64,000 nucleotides of DNA from Anaerococcus porci (lineage in GTDB: Bacteria > Bacillota > Clostridia > Tissierellales > Peptoniphilaceae), in NCBI RefSeq assembly GCF_009696575.1, contig NZ_VULQ01000001.1, forward strand, positions 62,001 through 126,000, read 5' to 3'. Shown here piece after piece: positions 47,101 to 56,429 of this stretch. The position numbers and the translations under genes were made by a program. Position 1 is the first letter of the stretch, and each line of letters starts with the position of its first letter. The notes under the pieces were generated by a model. The model worked only from the letters and a program-made list of their open reading frames with translations. It did no database searches and was not told the origin of the DNA.

Positions 47101-47678
47101 TCTAATCTTACAGGATTATCATATTCTATAGGCCAAAAGTCTATTATAGACCCCCTTATCGAAAAATTTCCTTTAGATTCTACCAATTTATTATATTCAT
47201 AATTTAGATTGAGAAATTTTTTCTTTAAATCGTTTATATCTATTTTTGAATTAAAATCAATCATGAAAGATTTATCTTTATAAATCTCTAAAGGAGTAAG
47301 TTTATTGGATAAGGCTTCAAGTGTTGTAGCTATAATACATTTTTTACCTTTTGATAAGCAGTTTAAGAGCTCTAACCTTTTAATTTCATCTGATCTTTCA
47401 AGACTTTTAATATTGTAAAAATTAACTTCGGTAGAAGGAAAATATAGACACTCATTTTCTTCTAAGAAATTTACTTCTTGTGCAAATTCCATTGCTTTTT
47501 TTTCATTTTCACATATTACTATTATATTCTTATTAAGAATTTGAAAGAAAGTTAGAGATAAATGTGATAAAAGCTCTCTGGTAATACCGTGTAAAAATAT
47601 TGGGGATAAATCCTTATAATTATTTAATATTTTTGATATTTTTTCGATAGATGATAGTTGATTAGTAATACTATTCAT
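44181..47678 (-). CDS. mfd: Transcription-repair coupling factor Mfd
   Basis: This 1165-residue protein removes RNA polymerase stalled at lesions and recruits UvrA. The N-terminal UvrB-like region, the RNAP-interaction domain (DIEVGDYVVHENNGIGIYKG), the translocase Walker A LLCGDVGYGKTEVALRA, DEEQRFG and the TRG motif region near LKGRIGRSS are visible, and the C-terminal TRCF domain is complete. A run of about eight lysines precedes the RNAP-binding domain. It overlaps pth and prsA. Confidence 0.96.
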   Translation of the reverse strand: MNSITNQLSSIEKISKILNNYKDLSPIFLHGITRELLSHLSLTFFQILNKNIIVICENEKKAMEFAQEVNFLEENECLYFPSTEVNFYNIKSLERSDEIKRLELLNCLSKGKKCIIATTLEALSNKLTPLEIYKDKSFMIDFNSKIDINDLKKKFLNLNYEYNKLVESKGNFSIRGSIIDFWPIEYDNPVRLELFDNEVDSIRFFDSNTQRSLGNIESVEIRPTKELIYDKEDYKKVILNIEEQLDKLNNTSDFIKLKDKYRQIISYIKDSLYIANDDLITYFRDENYESIFDYINDEPIIIFDDLNRVEEEYKDRRDKFSLDLGLQIENEEVFSSFSNIKIPIKDVFINIKSFPIINASSLLKNTSNIKAKKIIELRTIEQENFNNDIDSFIANIKNLIYKDEKILILGATKKTQENLADLFIKNGINNFTYDFYSNFENNNIIITDRNTSRGYIIIDSAINVYSYRDIFGKDKKRKKKKKKSKILNANDILNYSDIEVGDYVVHENNGIGIYKGLSQIEVNNIKKDYFLIEYMGKDKVFVPVDQMDLVSKYIGNKGDKPKLSSLGSNQWKKAKQKAKKAVDEIAEDLVELYAKRSKLKGHAFSKDTAWQKEFEDSFIYEETESQLRAINEIKKDMEKDKPMDRLLCGDVGYGKTEVALRAAFKAIMDGYQVCFLVPTTILARQHYETMLERFKDFPIDCRMLSRFVSKKDQDNTIKNLKSGKVDIIIGTHRLLSSDIVFKNLGLLIIDEEQRFGVRHKDKMKKLKENLDVLTLSATPIPRTLQMSLTGIRDMSTLDKPPERRMPVNTYVIEYDFIIIKRAIEKELDRNGQVYFVYNRVGNIEKIYNHLKQLVPDANIAIAHGQMTPKSLEKVMEDFIKGEIDILLSTTIIETGMDIQNVNTIIVYDSDMMGLSQLYQLKGRIGRSSRSSYAYFTYKKGKVLTEIGEKRLKSIKDFSDFGSGYKIAMRDLELRGAGNILGESQSGQVEAIGYDLYVKFLQQAINKASGKEIKDYKFNNVYIDIKIDAYIPETYIEDPGQKIEMYTRISKIDNLEDYSLIVEDLIDRYGDVPIMVDNIMYVSLIKSLADRLGFDEIREVKDQIKISYSDRNKFTFKELSQINEKYKSKLSLDLSHNPSFNIPNTSTKLLDCYELLKLIKEIKETE

Positions 47679-48255
47679 TATTTTCTATCAACCTTTTTGA
47701 ATTAAACAAACTCATAGCCTTATCGATTCCTTCAGTTAATATCATACTTATTGCATTACTAGTAAACTTAATTTCATCTTCTATTATTTTTGCTTCATCT
47801 TTAGAAAATCCACTTAATACAAAATTTGCAAGATCCATATATTCAGGTTTCTTGCCTACTGCTAATTTAATTCTTGGAAAGTCATCAAATTCAAGGTTGT
47901 AGATTATAGATTTCATGCCATTATGGGTCCCAGCAGAGCCCTTTTTTCTTATTCTAATACTACCAAAATCTATATCTATATCATCAAAGATAACAATTAA
48001 CTTATCATGTTTAAAATCAAAATAATTATATATTTCTCTTAAGGCTTCTCCTGAATTGTTCATATAAGTTTGAGGTTTTATAAGCATGACTTTTTGGTCA
48101 GAAATTACTCCCTGACCAATTAAAGACTTAAATTTTATTTTTCGTACGTCAATATTGTACTTTCTTGCTAGATAATCTATTGTTAAAAAGCCAACATTGT
48201 GTCTTGTATTTTCATATTTTAAACCAGGATTTCCTAACCCTACGATATAATACAT
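47671..48255 (-). CDS. pth: Peptidyl-tRNA hydrolase
   Basis: The enzyme recycles peptidyl-tRNAs. I choose ATG 48255, which gives the canonical start MYYIVGLGNPGLKYENTRHNVG with the catalytic His. The upstream in-frame ATGs lie inside prs. Other motifs are KPQTYMNNSGEAL and IFDDIDIDFGSIRIRKKGSAGTHNG. The start is 1 base after the prs stop. Length 194 residues, normal. Confidence 0.93.
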   Translation of the reverse strand: MYYIVGLGNPGLKYENTRHNVGFLTIDYLARKYNIDVRKIKFKSLIGQGVISDQKVMLIKPQTYMNNSGEALREIYNYFDFKHDKLIVIFDDIDIDFGSIRIRKKGSAGTHNGMKSIIYNLEFDDFPRIKLAVGKKPEYMDLANFVLSGFSKDEAKIIEDEIKFTSNAISMILTEGIDKAMSLFNSKRLIENNE

Positions 48256-48256
48256 T

Positions 48257-49243
48257 TTACTTAGCATCCTCGAATAAACCACTTATAGATTCATAACTAT
48301 TTATTCTTTTTATTGCTTCAGCAAGCAGTGGTGCTATAGACATGATTTTTATTTTATCTATCTTTTTTTCTTCTGGCAATTGAATTGTATCTGTAATTAC
48401 TATTTCTTTAAGACAAGATTCTTCTAATCTTTCTATAGCTGGTCCACTTAAAACTCCATGAGTTGCAGCCATTGATACATCCTTTGCTCCATTTTCCATT
48501 AAATAATTTGCAGCATTGCATATTGTACCAGCAGTATCTATCATATCGTCAACTAGAATACAGTGTTTTCCCTTAAAATCTCCTATGACATTCATAACTT
48601 CTGAAACATTTGGTTTTGGTCTTCTTTTTTCAATAATGGCTATTGTTAATTTCAAATAATCGGCAAAGTTTCTAGCCCTAGTTACCCCACCTAAATCAGG
48701 ACTTACTACTACATAATCATCACTTTTTCCAAAAGCTTCTTTTTTAAAGTATGAAGATAAAAGTCTAATTGCAGAAAAATGATCTAAAGGAATATCAAAA
48801 TATCCTTGAATTTGACCTGCATGTAGGTCCATAGTAATTACCCTATCTGCACCAGAAACTGTAATCAAATTTGCAACTAATTTTGCACTTATTGGTTCTC
48901 TACCTCTTGTTTTCCTATCTTGTCTTGCGTATCCATAGTATGGTACTACTACATTGACATGACCTGCAGAAGCTCTTCTGCAAGCATCAGTCAATATCAA
49001 TAATTCCATTAAATTATCATTGGTGGGATATGAAGTTGGTTGAATTATATATACATCCTTTCCCCTTACAGTATCATTTATTTTTACATTAATTTCACCA
49101 TCAGCAAAGTGTTTAACTTCAGCTTCCCCTAATTCTATTCCTAGTGAATTAACGACATCTTGTGCTAGTTTTGGATTTGAATTACCAGCAATTACTATAA
49201 GCTCTCCCCTACAAATATTAGATGGATTTACACACTCTGTCAT
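48257..49243 (-). CDS. prs: Ribose-phosphate pyrophosphokinase
   Basis: This 328-residue enzyme makes PRPP from ribose 5-phosphate and ATP for nucleotide, His and NAD synthesis. The family start GNSNPKLAQDV, ATP-binding YYGYARQDRK, metal motif DLHAGQIQGYFDIP and the PRPP loop LVDDMIDTAGT are visible. It follows glmU by one base, the glmU-prs-pth order found in Bacillus. Confidence 0.96.
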   Translation of the reverse strand: MTECVNPSNICRGELIVIAGNSNPKLAQDVVNSLGIELGEAEVKHFADGEINVKINDTVRGKDVYIIQPTSYPTNDNLMELLILTDACRRASAGHVNVVVPYYGYARQDRKTRGREPISAKLVANLITVSGADRVITMDLHAGQIQGYFDIPLDHFSAIRLLSSYFKKEAFGKSDDYVVVSPDLGGVTRARNFADYLKLTIAIIEKRRPKPNVSEVMNVIGDFKGKHCILVDDMIDTAGTICNAANYLMENGAKDVSMAATHGVLSGPAIERLEESCLKEIVITDTIQLPEEKKIDKIKIMSIAPLLAEAIKRINSYESISGLFEDAK

Positions 49244-49244
49244 C

Positions 49245-50636
49245 TTAATTTTGCTCCTTTAATTTTTTTAAATCTCTTTTTTTCTTTTTTTCAACATATC
49301 CAGGTATATTCACTTGTTTTGCTCTTTCTACTGAAAGATTTCCTTCTTCTACATTTTTTGTTATAGTTGATCCTGCCGCTATATATCCTTCTTTTTCTAT
49401 ATGGACTGGTGCTACTAAGTTTGAATTTGATCCTATAAAGGCATCATCTTCTATAATTGATCTATGCTTAAACTTACCATCGTAGTTAACAAAAATAACT
49501 CCACAACCAACATTTATGTTTTTTCCTAAATCGGCATCTCCTATATAGGCAAGGTGTCCAGCTTTAGTCCCATCATCTATGTTTGAGTTTTTAACTTCAA
49601 CAAAGTTTCCAATATGAACATTTTTACCTAATTTTGATTTTGGTCTTAAATGAGAAAATGGTCCAATATCTGTTCCTTCATCTACAAAAGATTTTTCTAT
49701 TACTGAATTATCAATTTTAACTTTATCTTTTATCTCAGAATCTTCAATTCTTGAACTGCCTTCAATAATGCAATTTTCACCTATAGATGTTTTTCCCAAA
49801 ATTTTACAAGGACCTGATATAAGAGTATCTTTTCCTATTTTTACATCTTTTTCTATTGTTACTATGTCTGGATTTTCAATGATTACACCATTTAACATAT
49901 GATATTCATTTATTCTTTTTCTTAAAATTGAACCAGCTTCTGCAAGCTCTTTTTTATTATTTATTCCATAAAATTGATCAGGATTACTAGCTACATAGCT
50001 TTCAACTTTTTTATTTTCATTATTTAAAATCTCAATACAGTCTGTTAGGTAATACTCATTTGACTTGTTATCAGTATTGATTTTTTTTAGTGATTCTTTT
50101 AAATCTATTGCCTTAAAAGCATATATACCTACATTTATTTCTTTTACTTTAAGTTCATCCTTATTAGCATCTTTTTGTTCTACTATTTTTTTGAATTTCC
50201 CATTTTCTCTAATAATCCTTCCATATCCTGTTGGATTGTCAATTTCAGTAGACATTACACTCAAATTGTTATTATTTTCTTTGTGGAAATTATAAAAACT
50301 ATTAAGTGAATTTTTAGTTATTAGTGGGATATCACCATTTAATATTATAATATCGTCTTCATCTTCTAAAAGATCTAAGGCCATACTTACCGCATATGCT
50401 GTGCCATAAGGATAATCTTCTCCTATTTTTTGTTCTCTTATTTCAAGATTAGGAAATTTTTCTTCTATAAGTGCTTTATTTTTCCCAGCTATTAGTATGG
50501 TTTTAGAATTTTCTATATCACACGCATCAATTATATATGATATAATTTCTCTATTTAGAATTTTGGTCATAACTTTAGAGGTATTAGATTTCATTCTAGT
50601 ACCTTCTCCTGCTGCAAGTATTATATTTTTAAGCAT
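49245..50636 (-). CDS. glmU: Bifunctional UDP-N-acetylglucosamine pyrophosphorylase/glucosamine-1-phosphate acetyltransferase
   Basis: The enzyme makes UDP-GlcNAc for peptidoglycan. The uridyltransferase half has LAAGEGTRMKS, LNGDIPLI and EINVGIYAF. The acetyltransferase beta-helix has hexapeptide repeats and the catalytic region VNYDGKFKHRS. 463 residues, full length. Confidence 0.96.
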   Translation of the reverse strand: MLKNIILAAGEGTRMKSNTSKVMTKILNREIISYIIDACDIENSKTILIAGKNKALIEEKFPNLEIREQKIGEDYPYGTAYAVSMALDLLEDEDDIIILNGDIPLITKNSLNSFYNFHKENNNNLSVMSTEIDNPTGYGRIIRENGKFKKIVEQKDANKDELKVKEINVGIYAFKAIDLKESLKKINTDNKSNEYYLTDCIEILNNENKKVESYVASNPDQFYGINNKKELAEAGSILRKRINEYHMLNGVIIENPDIVTIEKDVKIGKDTLISGPCKILGKTSIGENCIIEGSSRIEDSEIKDKVKIDNSVIEKSFVDEGTDIGPFSHLRPKSKLGKNVHIGNFVEVKNSNIDDGTKAGHLAYIGDADLGKNINVGCGVIFVNYDGKFKHRSIIEDDAFIGSNSNLVAPVHIEKEGYIAAGSTITKNVEEGNLSVERAKQVNIPGYVEKKKKRDLKKLKEQN

Positions 50637-50645
50637 TTTAACCCC

Positions 50646-51365
50646 TTATTTAGGTGCAACTTCTAGTGCTAATTCCATCATTTGAGTATAAGAATTTTGT
50701 CTGTTTTCAGCACTATCAGCTTCATTTGACACTAAAGAATCACTAATGGTAAATATTGCTAAAGCTTTCTTTCCGTATTTTCTAGCGGTTGTAAATAGAC
50801 CATAAGATTCCATTTCAACACATAAAACATCATATTGTTGTAAGTTTTTAAATACTTTCTCATCAATATTACTATAGAATTGATCTGAAGAGTGCACTTG
50901 TCCACAATGAGTTATATAACCTAACTCTTTTGATTTATTATAAGCTGTCAAAAGTAAATCAAAATCTGGTGTTGGTGAAAAATGTATATTTCCAAATAAA
51001 TTATCATTTATTGAGGACTCACTACAAGCACTTGTTGCAAGAACAATGTCATGCAATTTCACATTTTCTTGCATGCTTCCAGCACTTCCAACTCTTATTA
51101 TAGTTTCTACATCATAGAATTTATATAGTTCATTAAAATATATCATTGATGATGGAATTCCCATTCCACTACCCATTACAGATACCCTTTTACCCTTATA
51201 AAAGCCTGTAAATCCTAACATTCCTCTAGTATTTGTAAATTGTTTATAATCATCTAAAAAATTTTCGGCTATATACTTTGCCCTTAAAGGATCTCCAGGC
51301 ATTAATACAGTATTAGCAATCTCATCTTTACTTTTTGCTGAAATATGTGGTGTTGGTATACTCAT
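50646..51365 (-). CDS. deoD: Purine-nucleoside phosphorylase, DeoD type
   Basis: This 239-residue hexameric phosphorylase cleaves purine nucleosides to base and ribose 1-phosphate. MPGDPLRAKYIAENFL, SVMGSGMGIPS, RVGSAGSM, VEMESYGL and the catalytic Asp in TISDSL are visible. ATG 51365 is preferred, with AAGGAG 5 bases upstream, over GTG 51371. Confidence 0.94.
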   Translation of the reverse strand: MSIPTPHISAKSKDEIANTVLMPGDPLRAKYIAENFLDDYKQFTNTRGMLGFTGFYKGKRVSVMGSGMGIPSSMIYFNELYKFYDVETIIRVGSAGSMQENVKLHDIVLATSACSESSINDNLFGNIHFSPTPDFDLLLTAYNKSKELGYITHCGQVHSSDQFYSNIDEKVFKNLQQYDVLCVEMESYGLFTTARKYGKKALAIFTISDSLVSNEADSAENRQNSYTQMMELALEVAPK

Positions 51366-51423
51366 ATTCACTCCTTTTTATTATTCTTATAATTATAATA
51401 TATCACTTTTTAGTATTTTTTTA

Positions 51424-51452
51424 AAATAAAGAAGGCAAGTAGTAAGCTTGCC
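51424..51452 (-). terminator. Rho-independent terminator after tkt
   Basis: On the minus strand GGCAAG (51452-51447) pairs with CTTGCC (51439-51434), followed by TTCTTTATTTT. Confidence 0.8.
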
Positions 51453-51459
51453 ACCTTAA

Positions 51460-53454
51460 TCAATTGAATTTTTCTTTATATTTCTTAGCTATTATAGTTT
51501 TATCAAAACCTAATTCTTCTTTAACATCCTTAAAATTACCTGATATACCAAAGCTATCTACAGCTATATTTAAACCTTCATTACCTGTAAACTCGCTCCA
51601 ACCAAAAGAAGTTCCCATTTCAATAGATACTCTATTTCTTACATCTTTTGGTAAAATTTTCTCTTTATATTTTTCACTTTGTTTTCTAAATAATTCAAAA
51701 GAAGGCATTGATACTACCCTAATATCAATATTATCTTTTAACAGTTCTTCTCTAGTTTCTATAGCAAGCTCTACTTCACTTCCTGTTGCTATTATAATTC
51801 CATCAGGTTTATCTTTATTTGAATCTTTAATTATATAGGCCCCCATAGATATATCATCCAATTTTTCAGTTTCTTCTAAGTTAGACACATTTTGACGAGT
51901 TAGGGCTATAACTACTGGAGATTCTTTACTCTCAAGTGCTATCTTCCATGAAAGCCTAACCTCATTAGCATCACATGGTCTAAGCACTATAGTATTAGGA
52001 ATTGCTCTAATCATTGCTAATTGTTCTATAGGTTGGTGTGTTGGTCCATCTTCACCTACTGCTACCGAATCATGAGTAAACACATAAGTTACAGGTATAT
52101 GAGATAGAGCAGAAAGCCTTAAACCAGCCTTAAGGTAGTCTGAAAATACGAAGAATGTAGATATATGATGGAAAGATCCACCATGTGCTACAATTGCATT
52201 AGCAATAGCAGACATTGCAAATTCTCTTACTCCATACCATAAGTTTCTTCCTTCAGGATTTGATTTTTTGAACCTATCACTTGATTTTATATCTGTCTTA
52301 TTTGAAGAAAATAAATCGGCACTTCCTCCCCAAAAGTTTTTATTTATTTTTGCTATATCTTGAATTATATCGCCACTTGAAGCTCTTGTGGCAATCGGTG
52401 CATCTTCGTGTGAATATTTTTTAACTTGATCAATCCAATTTTCATCAAGTTTTCTTTCAAATCCACTTATATAATTTTTTGCGTCTTCTGGGTATTTTTC
52501 TTTATATTCTTTAAATTTTTCAAGCCATTTTTGATATTTTTCTTTACCATTTTTCAATATATTTTCCCTAAAGGTTTCGTATATATTTTCAGGTATTTCA
52601 AAGTCGTCATAGGACCAATTATAGAATTTTTTTACTCTTTTATAATCATCAAAACCTATAGGAGCACCATGAACTTTATTGGTACCCTGGTTTAAAGAAC
52701 CATAACCTATAATAGTTTTAATCTCTATGAAACTAGGTCTATCCTTACTTTCTTTAGCTTTATTTATTGCTTCATATATAGCATCTAAATCATTACCATC
52801 ATCAACTTTAAGATAATTCCAATTTTGAGCCTTAACTCTTCCTTCAATATTTTCAGAAAATGAAGTTTTTAAATCTCCATCTAAGCATATATCATTAGAA
52901 TCATGTAAAATTATAAGTTTATTTAAATTTAAGTGTCCAGCAAGACTCATAGATTCATATGAAATACCTTCCATAAGATCACCATCTCCACATATGGCAT
53001 AAGTATAGTGATCTACAATCTTTAAGTCTTCTTTATTATATAAAGCTGCAAGATGCTTTTCAGCTATAGCAAATCCAACTGCATTTGCAATTCCTTGACC
53101 TAATGGTCCTGTGGTTACCTCAACTCCATCAGTATGTTTTCTTTCAGGATGTCCTGGAGTCTTAGAACCTATTTGTCTAAAGTTTTTTAAGTCCTCAATA
53201 GATAAATCAAATCCACTTAGGTGAAGTAATGAATAAAGCATTGCTGATCCATGACCTGCTGATAAAACAAACCTATCCCTATTATGCCAATCACTTTTTT
53301 CTGGATTTACATTTAAAACCTTATTCCATAATACATATGCCATTGGGCTTGCACCCATTGGAAGACCAGGATGTCCACTATTTGCACTTTCTATTTGAGC
53401 AATTGATAAAGTTCTAATTGCATTTATAGCATTGATATCTTTTTCATTAAACAT
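51460..53454 (-). CDS. tkt: Transketolase
   Basis: This 664-residue thiamine-diphosphate enzyme of the non-oxidative pentose phosphate pathway has [18 protein letters not shown], the ThDP/metal motif [13 protein letters not shown] and pyrimidine-binding [13 protein letters not shown]. The ATG shares a base with the rpiB stop, so rpiB and tkt act and are expressed together. Confidence 0.96.
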   Translation of the reverse strand: MFNEKDINAINAIRTLSIAQIESANSGHPGLPMGASPMAYVLWNKVLNVNPEKSDWHNRDRFVLSAGHGSAMLYSLLHLSGFDLSIEDLKNFRQIGSKTPGHPERKHTDGVEVTTGPLGQGIANAVGFAIAEKHLAALYNKEDLKIVDHYTYAICGDGDLMEGISYESMSLAGHLNLNKLIILHDSNDICLDGDLKTSFSENIEGRVKAQNWNYLKVDDGNDLDAIYEAINKAKESKDRPSFIEIKTIIGYGSLNQGTNKVHGAPIGFDDYKRVKKFYNWSYDDFEIPENIYETFRENILKNGKEKYQKWLEKFKEYKEKYPEDAKNYISGFERKLDENWIDQVKKYSHEDAPIATRASSGDIIQDIAKINKNFWGGSADLFSSNKTDIKSSDRFKKSNPEGRNLWYGVREFAMSAIANAIVAHGGSFHHISTFFVFSDYLKAGLRLSALSHIPVTYVFTHDSVAVGEDGPTHQPIEQLAMIRAIPNTIVLRPCDANEVRLSWKIALESKESPVVIALTRQNVSNLEETEKLDDISMGAYIIKDSNKDKPDGIIIATGSEVELAIETREELLKDNIDIRVVSMPSFELFRKQSEKYKEKILPKDVRNRVSIEMGTSFGWSEFTGNEGLNIAVDSFGISGNFKDVKEELGFDKTIIAKKYKEKFN

Positions 53455-53897
53455 TAATTATTCTCCTCAATTTCAGTGATTTTTTCTATTCTTCTTTGAT
53501 GCCTTCCACCTTCGAATTTAGTTTTTACAAAAGTTTCTACAATTATCTTTGCAACTTCTGATCCAATTACTCTTGCACCAATACATAAAACATTACAATT
53601 GTTGTGTGCTCTAGACATCTTTGCAGAATAAACATCAGATACGCAAGCAGCTCTTATTCCTTTAACTTTATTAGCAGAAAGACTCATACCAATTCCTGTT
53701 CCACATATTAGTATTGCAAAATCCGCTTCATTATTTATGATTTTTTCACATGCCTTTTTTGCAAAATCAGAGTAATCACAAGAATCCTTATTATAAGTGC
53801 CTACTTTTTCAACTTCTTGACCTAAATCAAGAAGAATTTCTTCTACACTATCAACAAGATCTATACCTCCGTGATCGTTACCTATAATATATCTCAT
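53454..53897 (-). CDS. rpiB: Ribose-5-phosphate isomerase B
   Basis: This 147-residue LacAB/RpiB enzyme has [11 protein letters not shown], the catalytic Cys in [13 protein letters not shown] and [26 protein letters not shown] ribosome site precedes the ATG. It feeds transketolase and PRPP synthesis encoded in the same region. Confidence 0.94.
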   Translation of the reverse strand: MRYIIGNDHGGIDLVDSVEEILLDLGQEVEKVGTYNKDSCDYSDFAKKACEKIINNEADFAILICGTGIGMSLSANKVKGIRAACVSDVYSAKMSRAHNNCNVLCIGARVIGSEVAKIIVETFVKTKFEGGRHQRRIEKITEIEENN

Positions 53898-53932
53898 TTT
53901 TACCTCTCAATTCATTAACTTTATATAATAAA

Positions 53933-53961
53933 AGATTATCATTTAATAGAATTTGTGTCAA
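53933..53961 (-). promoter_or_regulatory. Consensus-type promoter for rpiB-tkt
   Basis: On the minus strand a perfect TTGACA (53961-53956), a 17-base spacer and an extended -10 (TGATAATCT, hexamer 53938-53933) lie 36 bases before the rpiB ATG. Confidence 0.65.
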
Positions 53962-54004
53962 TTTTCAAAATATAAAGATAAATATTGAGAAATGGAGTAA
54001 TTAT

Positions 54005-54033
54005 TTAACTTATGGTATAATAACATAAGTTAA
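54005..54033 (+). promoter_or_regulatory. murC promoter -10 inside a perfect 10-bp dyad (operator candidate)
   Basis: TTAACTTATG (54005-54014) and CATAAGTTAA (54024-54033) are exact inverted repeats separated by 9 bases that hold TATAAT (54016-54021). The expected -35 position (TGGAGT) is weak. The dyad lies 30 bases before the murC ATG and straddles the start of transcription, as expected for a repressor or activator site. A cognate regulator is not identified. Confidence 0.6.
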
Positions 54034-54062
54034 AATAAAAAAAAGCTTTTAAAGGAGTAATA

Positions 54063-55451
54063 ATGTTTGAATTTAATATAAATGATTACAAGTATAAAAA
54101 TATTCACATGATTGGAATAGGTGGTATTTCAATGAGTGGAATCGCCATTTTACTAAAAGAAAATGGTTACAATATTACAGGTTCTGATAGACAGCTTTCC
54201 GAAACAAGTAAAAACCTAATTAATAATGGGATAGATGTCCTAATTGGACAAAAAAAAGAAAATATTAAAAATCCAGATTTAGTAATATATACTGATGCTA
54301 TAGCAGATTCTAATGAGGAACTAATAGCAGCACGTAAGCTAGATGTACCAGTTGTTACAAGGGGTGTTTTTCTAGGAGCCCTTATGAGAAACTATAAAAA
54401 CTCAATTGCTATTTCTGGTTCTCACGGAAAAAGTACCACAACAAGTATGATTTCAAAAATTCTTATGCATTCTTCAAAAAATCCTTCAATTTTATTAGGT
54501 GGAGAATTAGATGAAATTGATGGAAATGTACACGTAGGTGACAAAGATTTTTTAGTAACTGAGGCATGTGAATACAAAGGAAATATAAAGTATTATTATC
54601 CTTCAACTGTAATCATCCTAAATATAGATGAGGACCATCTAGATTTTTATAAGGATTTAAATCAAATAATTGAAACATTCAAAACCTATTTAAGAAACCA
54701 AGATAAAGATTCTAAAACTATACTAAATCTTAATGAAGAAAATAATAAACTTATTTTAGATGCTGTTCAAGGTGAGCTTATAACATATGGTCAAGATAAT
54801 AAAGATGCTGATTATAACGCTACTAATATAACATTTGATGAACTTGGCAAGCCGAGATTTGATTTGATTATGAAAGATGGTAGTGTTGAACATTTCGAAT
54901 TGTCTATAATAGGAAGACACAATATAAATAATGCTTGTGCAGCAATCATATCAACTCATGAAAATGGTGTAGATATTGAAACTATAAGAAAATATTTAAA
55001 AGAGTATAAAGGGCTTGATAGAAGAATGCAAGTAATAGGTAATGTAAACGGATGCGATATTATGACAGACTATGGACATCACCCTTCAGAAATTAAAGTG
55101 ACTCTAAACGCTCTTAAGGAGCATACAAAGGGTAGGTTAATATGTGTATGGCAACCTCATACATATTCAAGAACCAAAACTCTATTTAATGATTTTGTTG
55201 AAAGTTTTGATGATGCAGATGAAGTTATAATTACTGATATATATGCAGCAAGAGAAGCATTTGATCCTACTATAAATAGCAAGGATGTAGTTGATGCTAT
55301 GGTAAAGACTGGAAGAAATGCAATTTATATTCCAGATTTCGAAAGTGCTCGTGATTATATACTTAAAGAAATTAAGAAAGATGATCTAGTAATAACTACT
55401 GGGTGTGGAAATCCAGATGAGTTAGCTAAAATGATAGTAAAAAGTAAATAA
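54063..55451 (+). CDS. murC: UDP-N-acetylmuramate--L-alanine ligase
   Basis: This 462-residue Mur ligase adds L-Ala to UDP-MurNAc. HMIGIGGISMSGIA is the UDP-binding start, SGSHGKSTTTSM the ATP P-loop, and NIDEDHLDFY, DYGHHPSEI and WQPHTYSRT are Mur-ligase signatures. AAAGGAG precedes the ATG. It stands alone between divergent rpiB and a convergent hydrolase gene. Confidence 0.95.
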   Translation: MFEFNINDYKYKNIHMIGIGGISMSGIAILLKENGYNITGSDRQLSETSKNLINNGIDVLIGQKKENIKNPDLVIYTDAIADSNEELIAARKLDVPVVTRGVFLGALMRNYKNSIAISGSHGKSTTTSMISKILMHSSKNPSILLGGELDEIDGNVHVGDKDFLVTEACEYKGNIKYYYPSTVIILNIDEDHLDFYKDLNQIIETFKTYLRNQDKDSKTILNLNEENNKLILDAVQGELITYGQDNKDADYNATNITFDELGKPRFDLIMKDGSVEHFELSIIGRHNINNACAAIISTHENGVDIETIRKYLKEYKGLDRRMQVIGNVNGCDIMTDYGHHPSEIKVTLNALKEHTKGRLICVWQPHTYSRTKTLFNDFVESFDDADEVIITDIYAAREAFDPTINSKDVVDAMVKTGRNAIYIPDFESARDYILKEIKKDDLVITTGCGNPDELAKMIVKSK

Positions 55452-55459
55452 TAATAATA

Positions 55460-55577
55460 AAATCCCTCTAAATTTAGTGAAACTATATCTATGGACTGAA
55501 CCACAAAAGTTGAAGATAAAAAACCAATTTGGGAGGTCGGTTCAACCTATATTAAGTTTCACTTTAAAGAGGGATTT
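55460..55577. terminator. Long nested inverted repeat filling the murC/hydrolase convergent gap
   Basis: AAATCCCTCT (55460-55469) pairs with AGAGGGATTT (55568-55577); AGTGAAACT (55476-55484) with AGTTTCACT (55555-55563); TGAACC (55497-55502) with GGTTCA (55539-55544). Both outer edges are A- or T-rich, so it may act as a two-way terminator. It is much longer than needed and fills nearly the whole gap, so it may also be a small mobile or structured element. Confidence 0.6.
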
Positions 55578-56429
55578 TTATTCTTTATCAGTATATACTT
55601 TTATTTCATTCCCATTACTTTCTAAGGATATATTACCATCAATGTCTGTTCTTAAAAGTTTTATATTCTCGTTTATAAGTAAATCAATTACACGTTTAGC
55701 GGGATGATTATACCTATTATTTTTTCCAACTGAAAGTATAGCAAGCTTTGGTCTAACTTCTTTAATAAACTCTTTTGAAGTAGAAAATTTACTCCCATGG
55801 TGTCCTAGCATTAGTACATCACTTTTTAGATTATAACCACTATATATTAGCTGGTCTTCTATTTTCGTATCAACATCTTGAGGAAATAAGAACGAATTAT
55901 TGCCATGACTAAGTCTTAAAACTATGGAATTTTCATTATCTAAACTATCTTCAAAAGATTTAGGCCATAAGATTTTAAATTTTGCCTTACCTAAAATAAA
56001 TTCATCTCCGACTTGTGGATGAATTATATGAGCACTAGAATTTTTTAAGGATTTCATAAAAGATTTATAAATTTTACTATTCTTTTTATAGTTAGGACAA
56101 ATTACATTGATAACCTTTTTATTATCCAATATGGATATAAGACCCGCTATATGGTCTTCATCATAATGACTAACTAGAAGATAATCAATAGTATCTATAT
56201 TTTTATTATCAATATAAGAATAATATTTTCTACTACTAGACCTACCTCCTCCATCTATCAATAAAACTTTTTTGTTTTCTTTTACTAATACAGCATTACC
56301 TTGACCTACATCTATATAGTCAATTTCTAAATTTGTATCTATTTTCTTATTGGTATATGTATAATAGCTAACTATTGAAAGAACTATTAGTAAAACTACT
56401 ATTAGTATATTTTTAATAATTGATTTCAT
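55578..56429 (-). CDS. ComEC/Rec2-like metallo-beta-lactamase-fold hydrolase, membrane-anchored
   Basis: This protein of 283 residues has one N-terminal membrane helix (IIKNILIVVLLIVLSIV). The metallo-hydrolase domain resembles the C-terminal domain of ComEC: DYIDVGQGNAVLV, LLIDGGG, HYDEDHIAG, LRLSHGNNSFLFPQDVD and LGHHGSKFST. The ComEC channel domain is absent, so the protein is a stand-alone surface hydrolase, perhaps a nuclease. The ATG overlaps the mazF stop (TGATG). Confidence 0.85.
   Translation of the reverse strand: MKSIIKNILIVVLLIVLSIVSYYTYTNKKIDTNLEIDYIDVGQGNAVLVKENKKVLLIDGGGRSSSRKYYSYIDNKNIDTIDYLLVSHYDEDHIAGLISILDNKKVINVICPNYKKNSKIYKSFMKSLKNSSAHIIHPQVGDEFILGKAKFKILWPKSFEDSLDNENSIVLRLSHGNNSFLFPQDVDTKIEDQLIYSGYNLKSDVLMLGHHGSKFSTSKEFIKEVRPKLAILSVGKNNRYNHPAKRVIDLLINENIKLLRTDIDGNISLESNGNEIKVYTDKE

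Noticed and set aside
55477-55707. 76-codon plus-strand frame across the murC/hydrolase convergent gap
   Set aside because: It crosses the inverted repeat and runs antisense into the conserved hydrolase gene, with no ribosome site and no plausible protein features.
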